The position numbers and the translations under genes are program-made. Of a stretch of 42,629 nucleotides of DNA, positions 7,890 through 16,200 are shown in pieces. Numbering within the stretch: the stretch's first letter is position 1; every line of letters begins with the position of its first letter. Under the pieces are notes generated by a model that worked only from the letters and a program-made list of their open reading frames with translations, had not been told where the DNA came from and made no database searches. Origin of the DNA: Chloroflexota bacterium (GTDB lineage Bacteria > Chloroflexota > UBA5177). The stretch is from NCBI GenBank assembly GCA_003244175.1, contig QHBP01000299.1, positions 1 to 42,629 of the forward strand, read 5' to 3'.

Positions 7890-8780
7890 TCATTCCTCCA
7901 GCAGTTTCATCTCTAGAATTTGATCATCGTGCAGGTTGTGAATCCGCAAAGAGTAGTTAGCCGCGTCAAGAAGCGCCTGGAGCGGCACCAGGCCGACGAT
8001 CTCCGATTCCGTGATGCTCACGCCGTATGCGTGCGCCTCGCTCTTGACTAGATTGAAGACAGTATGAATGGCAGTTTTCTTGAAGTTCGTCAAATTCATG
8101 GATATCTGCACCTGTCCACGAGCCGGGATGTCCAACCCCAGGCCTTTGACATAACGAAGACCCCCGGAGCTATTGCGCACCGTCTTTGCAATGGCCTTGG
8201 CGACGCGAACGTCCGCTGTATTGAGGTAAATGTTGTAGGCGATCAAGGCGCCGCGGGCCCCCGTGATGAGCGCGCCGGCGCTCTCGTGCACCTTTCGTGG
8301 GCCGACATCGGGCGTACGGTCCTCGTCCGTCGCAATGACCTCGCGCAGCTCTTCAAACCCCTTTCCCCGGACGGTCTCGAGGTTCTGTCGCTCGGGCCGC
8401 GCCGCCGCCGCTTCGTAAAAGTACACGGGTATGTTGAGCTCCGCGGCTACGCGTTCCCCGAGGCGCTTGGCGGCGGCCACTGCCTCTGTCATCGGGGTGT
8501 CGCCAAGGGGAATAAAAGGAACAACATCCGTGGCGCCAACGCGGGGATGTTCCCCGCTGTGCTCGCGTAAGTCAATCAAGTCGGTGGCTGCATGTATGGC
8601 CCGGAACGTCGCCTCCTCCAGCGCGCCGCCTATTCCCGCCAGCGATAGCACGCTGCGATTGTGATCCTCATCCGAATGCACGTCCAGCACCCGCACTCCG
8701 TGAACCGAACGTGCGGCGTCGACGATTCGGTCGATAACCTCCGGACGGCGGCCCTCGGAAAAGTTCGGAACGCACTCCAT
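7890..8780 (-). CDS. ftcD: Glutamate formimidoyltransferase
   Basis: A 296-residue single-domain enzyme that moves the formimino group from N-formimino-L-glutamate to tetrahydrofolate (EC 2.1.2.5, cytoplasm), the last step of one histidine-degradation route. Family blocks: MECVPNFSEGRRPEVIDRIV at the N-terminus, DHNRSVLSLAG, EHPRVGATDVVPFIPLG, IPVYFYEAAA, VGPRKVHESAGALITGARGA, IAYNIYL and a C-terminal SEIVGLVPLQAL. The cyclodeaminase domain found in animal FTCD is absent, which is normal for bacteria. The ATG at 8780 overlaps the NUDIX gene stop by 4 nt. With hutI two genes upstream it forms the second half of a histidine utilisation pathway; hutH and hutU are not in the window. Confidence 0.95.
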   Translation of the reverse strand: MECVPNFSEGRRPEVIDRIVDAARSVHGVRVLDVHSDEDHNRSVLSLAGIGGALEEATFRAIHAATDLIDLREHSGEHPRVGATDVVPFIPLGDTPMTEAVAAAKRLGERVAAELNIPVYFYEAAAARPERQNLETVRGKGFEELREVIATDEDRTPDVGPRKVHESAGALITGARGALIAYNIYLNTADVRVAKAIAKTVRNSSGGLRYVKGLGLDIPARGQVQISMNLTNFKKTAIHTVFNLVKSEAHAYGVSITESEIVGLVPLQALLDAANYSLRIHNLHDDQILEMKLLEE

Positions 8781-9280
8781 CAGGCGTCTAATGATGAACT
8801 CCCTTCGCCCAAGAATCTCTCCAACAAGTGTCGTTGCTCGGGCAAGAGACTAGGAAGTGCGTGCGGAGCAAAAAAGGCAGCTTCAGACACTTCGGCACTT
8901 GGTCGAAACGACCCACTCCTTGCCGTACCACGGTAAATCACGTTGACCAGGTGACTCTCAGTTTCGGAGCACACGTCCACTGCCGGCTGAAGCTCGACAC
9001 GCAGGCCCGTCTCCTCACCAATTTCGCGCTCCAGCGCGTCCAGGGGCTGCTCGCCGTACTCCAAGAATCCCGTGGGCAATCCCCACGGGTAGTCGCGCCG
9101 GTACGTGTGCCGCAAAAGCAGCACCCGACCCAGCTCGTCCTGCACGATTCCGACCACGCCAACCAAGAAGTGCGGAAGCAAGAGCCGGGCAACCAGAGGC
9201 AGTCTGAAGATCAGGACCCCCGCTCGGCGAACTCGCGGATGCCAGGGCAGCGGCCACAAGCGCTGCAGAAGATCCCGCAT
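8780..9280 (-). CDS. NUDIX hydrolase between hutI and ftcD
   Basis: A 166-residue protein with a complete Nudix box: G71-x5-E77-x7-R85-E86-x2-E89-E90-x-G92 (GFLEYGEQPLDALEREIGEE then TG). This means a Mg-dependent hydrolase of nucleoside diphosphates linked to another group; the substrate cannot be read from the sequence. The first 40 residues (Arg/Leu/Pro-rich, RDLLQRLWPLPWHPRVRR then LPLVARLLLPHFLVGVVG) form an N-terminal extension before the Nudix fold and may be a hydrophobic or membrane-associated helix. Both ends overlap neighbours by 4 nt (ATGA with hutI at 9280 and with ftcD at 8780), so the three genes are probably co-translated. A link to histidine or folate metabolism is an inference from this arrangement. 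Confidence 0.92.
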   Translation of the reverse strand: MRDLLQRLWPLPWHPRVRRAGVLIFRLPLVARLLLPHFLVGVVGIVQDELGRVLLLRHTYRRDYPWGLPTGFLEYGEQPLDALEREIGEETGLRVELQPAVDVCSETESHLVNVIYRGTARSGSFRPSAEVSEAAFFAPHALPSLLPEQRHLLERFLGEGSSSLDA

Positions 9281-10569
9281 CAGGAAGAGCGAGCCAACGG
9301 GAAAGGGACCGTAACCATCTGGCCCTCACGCACCACCACCTCTCCGCACGCCACCACTGATTCCACGAGATTCATCCCATAGTGATAGGGAATTTCCCTG
9401 TAGCTACCAACACAATAAATCGAGAAGTCGCAGTACTTGCCCGGCTCAAGCGAGCCGACGCGACCATCCAAGCCAATAGCCCGGGCGGCATGAACCGTTG
9501 CGGCCGTGATGGCCTCCTCCGGGCTCATGCCCAGCTTGAGCACCGCTAGTGTGAGAATCAGCTGCATGTTCTGCGTGTACGACGTGCCCGGATTGAAGTC
9601 GGTGCCCAGGGCGACGGTGGCGCCTGCGTCGATAAGTCGCCGCGCCGGCGCGTAGACATCGCTGGCGAGGGCAAAGGTTGTGCCGGGAAGTAGCACGGCG
9701 ACCGTGTCTCCCTTCACGAGAGCTTCGATGTCGTCGTCGTCCAGGTATACGACGTGATCGACCGAGCTCGACCTCATCTCCACCGCTAGCCGTACGCCGG
9801 GTCCGTACCCCATTTCGTTAGCGTGGGCGGTCAAGCGCAGTCCGAGGTCTTGTGCGGCGCGCATCACACGCCGGCATTGGCGTTCTGTGAATGCGCCCTC
9901 ATCGCACCACACATCCACAAATTGCGCATGTGGTTGCGCAGCCGGCAACCAATCGCTCGTCAGTCCCTCGACATACGCATCGGCATTGTCTCCGTAGTCG
10001 GACGGGACGACGTGAGCGCCAAGAAAAGCAGGGACAATTTTTAGCACGTGCAGGTGCTGCAGACGATTCAATACCCGCAAACACTTGAGCTCATCGTTCT
10101 TGGTCAGTCCATATCCCGTCTTTGCCTGAATCGACGTCGTGCCATACCGCAGAAAGACGTCCGCGCGCTGGTAGGCGAGATCCAGTAACGCGTCCTCGCT
10201 CTTCTCGCGAGTTGCCTTCACGGTTGCCATTATCCCGCCGGATTCCAGCTGGTCCAGGTAACCCTCGTCGTTGAGCGCTCGGCGGTAAAAGTCCGCGGCT
10301 CGGTCGCCGGCGAACACCGGATGGGTGTGCGGGTCCACGAAGCCGGGCAGAACCGTTCGTCCGTGCGTGTTCACGACCGTCGCATCCGGCGTCAGACGCA
10401 CGGCGTCATGCAGCTCGTCCATAGGACCGACCCACACGATATCGGTGCCTTGGGCGGCAAGGGCGCCCCTTGCAATGACCCCCAGATCACCCCGTGCCTC
10501 CGCGTGACAGCCGGGGGCGACGGTCACCAGCTCGTCGACGTTGAAAAGAGCAAAATCAGCTTCGATCAT
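9280..10569 (-). CDS. hutI: Imidazolonepropionase
   Basis: A 429-residue amidohydrolase that opens 4-imidazolone-5-propanoate to N-formimino-L-glutamate (EC 3.5.2.7, cytoplasm), the third step of histidine degradation. Metal-site and substrate motifs visible: H81-T-H83 in VDPHTHPVFAGDR, TTSIQAKTGYGL, a metal-ligand His in LTAHANEMGYGPG, DHVVYLDDDDIEAL and the catalytic Asp in LGTDFNPGTSYTQNMQLIL. Length is typical. The ATG at 10569 gives the expected N-terminus (MIEADFALFNVDELV). It is the first gene of the minus-strand string that continues with the NUDIX gene and ftcD, and is divergent from nrdJ. Its product is the substrate of FtcD two genes downstream. Confidence 0.95.
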   Translation of the reverse strand: MIEADFALFNVDELVTVAPGCHAEARGDLGVIARGALAAQGTDIVWVGPMDELHDAVRLTPDATVVNTHGRTVLPGFVDPHTHPVFAGDRAADFYRRALNDEGYLDQLESGGIMATVKATREKSEDALLDLAYQRADVFLRYGTTSIQAKTGYGLTKNDELKCLRVLNRLQHLHVLKIVPAFLGAHVVPSDYGDNADAYVEGLTSDWLPAAQPHAQFVDVWCDEGAFTERQCRRVMRAAQDLGLRLTAHANEMGYGPGVRLAVEMRSSSVDHVVYLDDDDIEALVKGDTVAVLLPGTTFALASDVYAPARRLIDAGATVALGTDFNPGTSYTQNMQLILTLAVLKLGMSPEEAITAATVHAARAIGLDGRVGSLEPGKYCDFSIYCVGSYREIPYHYGMNLVESVVACGEVVVREGQMVTVPFPLARSS

Positions 10570-10644
10570 GGCGTCTTCATCATATGTTGGATTGGCGTGA
10601 CATCATTCGGTAGTCTGACTGCGACACTGTTATTGGGTCTAATG

Positions 10645-10653
10645 TGCTAGAAT
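10645..10653 (+). promoter_or_regulatory. Possible extended -10 promoter of nrdJ
   Basis: TG-C-TAGAAT is an extended -10 element (5 of 6 matches plus TG). No good -35 is present at the usual distance. It would give a leader of about 190 nt before the chosen nrdJ start. No B12 box or clear NrdR box was found in that leader. Confidence 0.3.
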
Positions 10654-10848
10654 AACGAAACGCTCAAGATCTGTTTGCTGGCAGCACGATTTGCGTTGAA
10701 GCCGGACATCGTGTGGACCATCCCATCAGCAACCACTACATCTAGTAGGTCCTCCCTTGCTTTGACGGATGTGACTGTTTACTATGAGAACTATGTCCTA
10801 CATGCGGCAGGATTCCCAGCCCCCACAATCCCGGTCATGGAGAGAGTC

Positions 10849-13212
10849 ATGGAGGTAGATGTTCAACGCGTCATTCGTGCTATCGAGGAGGAAGCTCACC
10901 CCGGGCTCGAGAGAGAGATACCCTCCCGCGCTCGGCCTTCTCGTGAAGGCATGTGGTCCGAAGGCGCGCTGCGTGTCCTGAGGGAGCGATACCTGATGAA
11001 GCGTGACGGCGAGGTCATCGAGTCGCCGGAAGAGATGTGCTGGCGTGTGGCGTGGTCTGTCGCCCGCGCCGAGCGGAAGTGGGCGACGTCGGAGGCGGTC
11101 GACGACATCGCGGAAAGCTTCTACGATGTCCTCATCGATCACAAGTTCATGCCGAATTCACCGACCTTGATGAATGCCGGAACCGGTAACGGGCTCCAGT
11201 TCTCCGCGTGTTACGTGTTGCCGATAGGGGATTCGATACCCGAGATCTTCGACACGCTCAAGAACGCGGCTATCATCCACCAAAGCGGAGGAGGAACTGG
11301 GTTCGCATTCTCGCGCGTGCGTAGAAAGGACAGCACTGTTTCCCGCAGTGGCGGCAGGGCCAGCGGCCCCGTTTCTTTCTTGCGCGTCTACAACGCGGCG
11401 ACGGAGGCCGTGAAGCAGGGCGGCACGCGACGAGGCGCGAATATGGGTATTCTCCGGATTGATCACCCGGACGTTCTCGAGTTCATCGAGTGCAAGAACG
11501 ATGGTGGAATCACCAACTTTAATATCTCGGTCGCCATTACAGACGAGTTCGTGAGCGCTCTTCACGGTGACGACTACTACGATCTCGTCGACCCACACAG
11601 CCACGAGGTTGCCAACCGCCTTCGCGCGCGCGATGTTTGGGAGAGGATCATTGAGTCTGCCTGGCGCACGGGTGATCCGGGCCTGGTATTCATCGACCGC
11701 ATCAATGCGAGTCGTGCCAACCCTACTCCCGACGTTGGACTGATCGAGGCGACGAATCCGTGCGGCGAGCAGCCTCTTCTCCCCAACGAGGCATGCAATC
11801 TTGGGTCATTGAACGTCGCCAAATTTGTGGTGCAGCGTGGTGAGGACAAGGACATCGACTGGCCCGAGCTGGAGCGAGTAGCGAAGTTGTCGGCGCGTTT
11901 CCTCGATGATGTCATCGAGGTGAATCCGTACCCGCTTCCCGAGATCGACGAGATGGTGAAAGCGAACAGACGCATCGGGCTTGGAATCATGGGGTGGGCC
12001 GACTTGCTGTTCGAGCTCGGTATCCCCTATGACAGCGATGAGTCCGTTCAACTCGCGGATAGGGTTTGGAGCTTCGTGCAACACGCTTCTCACCAGGAGT
12101 CTGAAGACCTAGGTAGAGTGCGTGGATCATTCCCCAATTGGGAGCGGAGCATCTATCGCGATGGTCCGCCCCTGCGAAACTCTACGGTCACCACCATCGC
12201 CCCCACGGGCACCATCAGTATCATCGCGGACGCGTCAAGCGGAGTGGAGCCGGTCTTTGCGCTGGCATTCCAGCATAAGGTCGACGACCGAAAGCTGACC
12301 TTTATCAACCCCGTATTCGTTGAGGCGGCGAAGAGATCCGGCACGTACAGCCCCGAGCTCATGGATCGCGTGAGCTCGCAAGGCTCAGTTCATGAGCTGG
12401 ATGGCGTGCCTGAGACGATGCAGCGAGTCTTCGTGACTGCCCACGAGGTTGATCCTCAATGGCACGTCCGCACTCAGGCCGCCTTCCAACGGCATACCGA
12501 CAACGGTGTCTCGAAGACGATCAATCTGCCACATGAGGCGAGTCTCGGGGATGTGGAGAAGGCATACAATCTCGCCTGGGAGCTGGGATGTCTCGGCATC
12601 ACGGTATTCCGGGACGGCTGCAAGGGTGCGCAAGTTTTGAACGTGGGCGTGGATCCATCCATCGAGGAACCTTGCGTACCGGCTGGCGAGAGATCAACGC
12701 AAGTTGCCCTGCCCGGTTTCCCGGCCATCAAGGGCCGCCCGCGAAGGGTCGGGGGTGAGACACATAAGGTTGCGACCCCCGTCGGCACTGCCTACGTGAC
12801 GGTCAACTCAGATGAGGATGGGCAGCCGCTGGAGGCGTTCATCAACATTGGAAGCTCCGGGAGCGACGTGATGGCGTTTGCCGAGGCGCTCGGACGGCTC
12901 ATTTCCCTGGTGCTGCGAACGCCATCTCCCCTCACCCAGCGAGAAAAAATTGTCCAGATCGTCGATCAGTTGAGCGGAATCGGGGGCAGCCGCTCGCTGG
13001 GGTTTGGCGCCAATCGCATCCTTTCCCTGCCCGATGCGCTTGCGCGGGTCCTGGATGAGTATGGCCACGTGGGCGATGCTCATTCGGAACTCACAAGTGA
13101 TACGTCGGGCGCGTCGGCCGCGGCCGATATCTGTCCCGTCTGCGGCTGGGCCGCGTTCGTACATGAAGAGGGCTGCAAGAAGTGTCACTTCTGCGGCCAT
13201 AGCGAGTGTTAG
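10849..13212 (+). CDS. nrdJ: Adenosylcobalamin-dependent (class II) ribonucleotide reductase
   Basis: Reduces ribonucleotides to deoxyribonucleotides in the cytoplasm using coenzyme B12 (EC 1.17.4.x). Conserved blocks: NSPTLMNAGTGNGLQFSACY with an active-site Cys, a GGRASGPVSFLRVYNAATEA segment, NPCGEQPLLPNEACNLGSLN near residue 303 (radical-site loop with Cys and Glu), TVTTIAPTGTISIIADASSG and a C-terminal zinc-ribbon-like tail CPVCGW ... CKKCHFCGHSEC (about 762-787) that carries the redox-active cysteines. The frame opens at a TTG (10675), but the extra residues look unrelated to the family. The ATG at 10849 has GGAGAG 4 nt upstream and is preferred; ATG 10837 is the alternative. It is monocistronic, divergent from hutI, and followed by a strong hairpin. 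Confidence 0.94.
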   Translation: MEVDVQRVIRAIEEEAHPGLEREIPSRARPSREGMWSEGALRVLRERYLMKRDGEVIESPEEMCWRVAWSVARAERKWATSEAVDDIAESFYDVLIDHKFMPNSPTLMNAGTGNGLQFSACYVLPIGDSIPEIFDTLKNAAIIHQSGGGTGFAFSRVRRKDSTVSRSGGRASGPVSFLRVYNAATEAVKQGGTRRGANMGILRIDHPDVLEFIECKNDGGITNFNISVAITDEFVSALHGDDYYDLVDPHSHEVANRLRARDVWERIIESAWRTGDPGLVFIDRINASRANPTPDVGLIEATNPCGEQPLLPNEACNLGSLNVAKFVVQRGEDKDIDWPELERVAKLSARFLDDVIEVNPYPLPEIDEMVKANRRIGLGIMGWADLLFELGIPYDSDESVQLADRVWSFVQHASHQESEDLGRVRGSFPNWERSIYRDGPPLRNSTVTTIAPTGTISIIADASSGVEPVFALAFQHKVDDRKLTFINPVFVEAAKRSGTYSPELMDRVSSQGSVHELDGVPETMQRVFVTAHEVDPQWHVRTQAAFQRHTDNGVSKTINLPHEASLGDVEKAYNLAWELGCLGITVFRDGCKGAQVLNVGVDPSIEEPCVPAGERSTQVALPGFPAIKGRPRRVGGETHKVATPVGTAYVTVNSDEDGQPLEAFINIGSSGSDVMAFAEALGRLISLVLRTPSPLTQREKIVQIVDQLSGIGGSRSLGFGANRILSLPDALARVLDEYGHVGDAHSELTSDTSGASAAADICPVCGWAAFVHEEGCKKCHFCGHSEC

Positions 13213-13252
13213 TCAATTTGCCTCGCTGAGTTGACAGGCGTCATAAGTCTGA

Positions 13253-13278
13253 GGGGCCGGCTCGCAGAGCCGGTCCCC
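13253..13278. terminator. Hairpin between convergent nrdJ and NRPS operon
   Basis: GGGGCCGGCTC (13253-13263) pairs with GAGCCGG-T-CCCC (13267-13278): an 11-bp stem interrupted by a single bulged T, with a 3-nt loop. It lies between the nrdJ stop (13212) and the end of the terminal NRPS gene (13296), which suits a bidirectional terminator. T-runs on either side are short. Confidence 0.6.
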
Positions 13279-13295
13279 TTGCTCGTGCAGCGGGG

Positions 13296-16200
13296 TTACT
13301 GTCCGCAGGCCGATGGCGATTGCTGAAAAATGTCGTGTGGTAGGCACATACTCATCTCTTCGGCGAGAACGTCGATATGTCGCGTGATGGCCGAAAGGTG
13401 CGTGCCGGGAGTTGTGTGCACGACAATATCATCGACAACGCGATCCCACCCAAGAGCTCGGTTGTCCCCGGGCAGGGAGATGTCGTCCCGCGACCAGAAT
13501 AGCTCAACTCGCCCGCTGTAGCGCTTTCGGGAATACCCGGCGATAGCCCACGCGTATTTCTCGACGTGTTCCGGTCGAGCGCCAGAGAGCCTCTCCTCCG
13601 GCTGAAAACTGCGCTGAGCCCGGCTCGTTCCGCGCGCCGACATCCGTGACCGCAGCTCGACGACGGCTTGGCGGAGCAGGTCACCCTTTGCATGAGACTT
13701 GGACCATGCCTCAATGTGTTCATTGAATCGGCGCAAATGCGAGAAGAGACGCCTCTGGCTCGGGCGATGCACCCGGAGAAGGTCACCCACATGTTGCACT
13801 AGTTCTCGCCCCATCCGCGGGCGCGGCGAGGCATAGGAGGGGTTGACCAGAAAAAGAGTCTCGACCTTCTGACCCTCAGCTTGGAGCTGACGCGCAAGCT
13901 CGAAGGCGACTAACGCCCCAAGACAGAAGCCACCCAGGAGGTACGGGCCATGGGATTGAATCTGCCGCAAGATCGGCAGATACGATTGCGCCATTTCTTC
14001 GATTGTGTCCGGAATGTCCCGTCCGTCAGGGCCGTGCGGCCCCATCGCATAGAAAGGCTGACTGTGGCCGAGGAGAGCCGCCAGCTTTACGCAGTAGAGT
14101 CCTCCGCTGCCCAGGTCCCCATGGAAAAAGAACAAAGGAGGATGGCCTTCTCCGGCCTGTATGTGCACCACCGTTGGAGCCGCTGCATTCTCCTCGCGTT
14201 CGAGAAGTACATGCGTGAGGTGCTCAATGGTGGGCTCTTCGAATAGTGCGCCAACAGAAATTCGTTTGCCTAGGACGTGCTTTATGCGGTCGAGCAATCG
14301 CACTGTCATAAGCGAGTTGCCGCCGAGATCGAAAAAACCATCGCTAATGCCGATCGGCCGCACATCAAAGAGTTCCTCCCAAATTTCCGCCAGCTGTAAG
14401 TGCAGGGTGGTTTTTGGTGGAACAAAAGCGGCCATGGCCGCGTCTCGCTGGACGAGCCGCTCCGGCAGCGCATGTCGGTCCACCTTGCCGTTTGCGGTCA
14501 GTGGAAGAGTCCGAAGCCGCTGGAAGGTTGACGGCACCGCATACCTGGGCAACTTCTGCTCGAGGTAGGCTCGGAGATGTGGCATCTCCAGGGGGCTTCC
14601 CTCGTGAAGAACTACATATGCCAGCAAGCGTCGATCGCCACGCGCATCCTCTGGCGCGATAACAGCAGCATCGCGGACTGACGGATGAGTGGCGAGAATC
14701 GCCTCGATCTCGCCGAGCTCAACACGAAAGCCGCGAAGCTTCACCTGATTGTCGACCCTTCCCAGAAAGATGATCGTTCCGTCCGCCGCGTATCGAGCGC
14801 GATCACCGGTTCTGTACAGACGTTCGTCATCTTTGAATGGGTGAGGAACGAACTTTTCTGCGTTCAGCTCGGGCCTATTTAGATAGCCGCGCGCCACGCC
14901 GGCGCCTCCCGCGCACAACTCACCCTCGACGCCGGCAGGAACGGGCTCCATCTCCGAGTCCAGGATGTAAACTTCCGTGTTCGCGACGGGTCGTCCAATG
15001 GGAACAATGTCCTCGACAGAGCTATCGCTCGTCATAACGTGGCAGCACGTAAATGTCGTGTTCTCGGTTGGCCCGTATCCATTGATCAGGGCTGTGCGCG
15101 GTAAAGACTTCAGGGCCTTCCTCACATGAGGTGCGGAAAGGGTGTCTCCCCCCGCGAGGAGTTGTCGAAGACCTGTGAGACGCGGCAACTGACTTTCAAC
15201 CACCTGGTGGAACAACCCGGCTGTGAGCCATAGCGTTGTAACTCCGTGCTGTTGCACGATGCTCGCCATATCTTCCGCAGATGACAGGGACCCGGGAAAC
15301 AAGACCAGCCGAGCGCCATTCAGCAGCGCGCCCCAGATCTCGAACGTCGACGCGTCGAACGCAAGGGGAGCAAACTGAAGCAACGTCTCGCTCTCGTCGA
15401 GTCGCACGTAGTTCGTTTCCTTGACCAACCGGACCACGTTTCGGTGGGTGACGCAGACTCCCTTCGGCACGCCGGTAGAACCGGACGTGTACATCACGTA
15501 GGCAAGTGTTTCGGGCGCAATCTGAACCTCAAGATTGTCTCGTGACTCGCGGTCGATGCACAATCGTTCGCGGTCCATGAGCACGCATTGCACGGAGCGC
15601 GGAAAACGTTCGACAAGGGCCGCTTGAGTAACAACCAAGGGCGCTTGCGTGTCATGGAGCATGAAGGTAAGACGCTCCTCGGGATTGGTTAGATCGAGAG
15701 GCACATATGCTCCGCCCGCCTTGAGAATCCCCAGCAACGCCACGATCATATCGATGGAACGTTCGAGACAGACTCCCACCGGCACTTCGGGTCCAACTCC
15801 CAGTTTTCGAAGGTGGTGCCCGAGGCGATTGGCTCGTGCGTTGAGCTCGCCGTACGTCAACCCGTCCTGATCCAAGAGCAGGGCGATGGCGCCCGGTGTA
15901 TCCCGAGCTTGTTCCTCAAACAACTGTGAGATGGATCGCTGCGCTGGATAGTCGGTTTGCGTCCCATTCCACCCCACGAGGATCTGTTCGCGCTCTACCC
16001 CACTCATGATTGGCAGCTGGTCGATCCGTTGATCAGGATCGGCCGCTATGCCGCGCAGAAGCGACTCGAAATGGCCTGCGAAACGACTTATTGTTGACGC
16101 GTCGAAGAGATCCGTGTTGTACTCGATCCACCCGGTCAGCCCGCCCTCCACATGTTCGAGCGAGAGCGTGAGGTCAAATTTCGAGGTGCCCGTGTAGATG

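Noticed and set aside
10660-10848. Cobalamin riboswitch in front of the B12-dependent reductase
   Set aside because: The leader length is suitable, but no B12 box (GCCACTG-like) or other conserved element was found.
10675-10848. Longer nrdJ protein from the TTG at 10675
   Set aside because: The added residues do not resemble class II reductase N-termini, and ATG 10849 has a better ribosome site.
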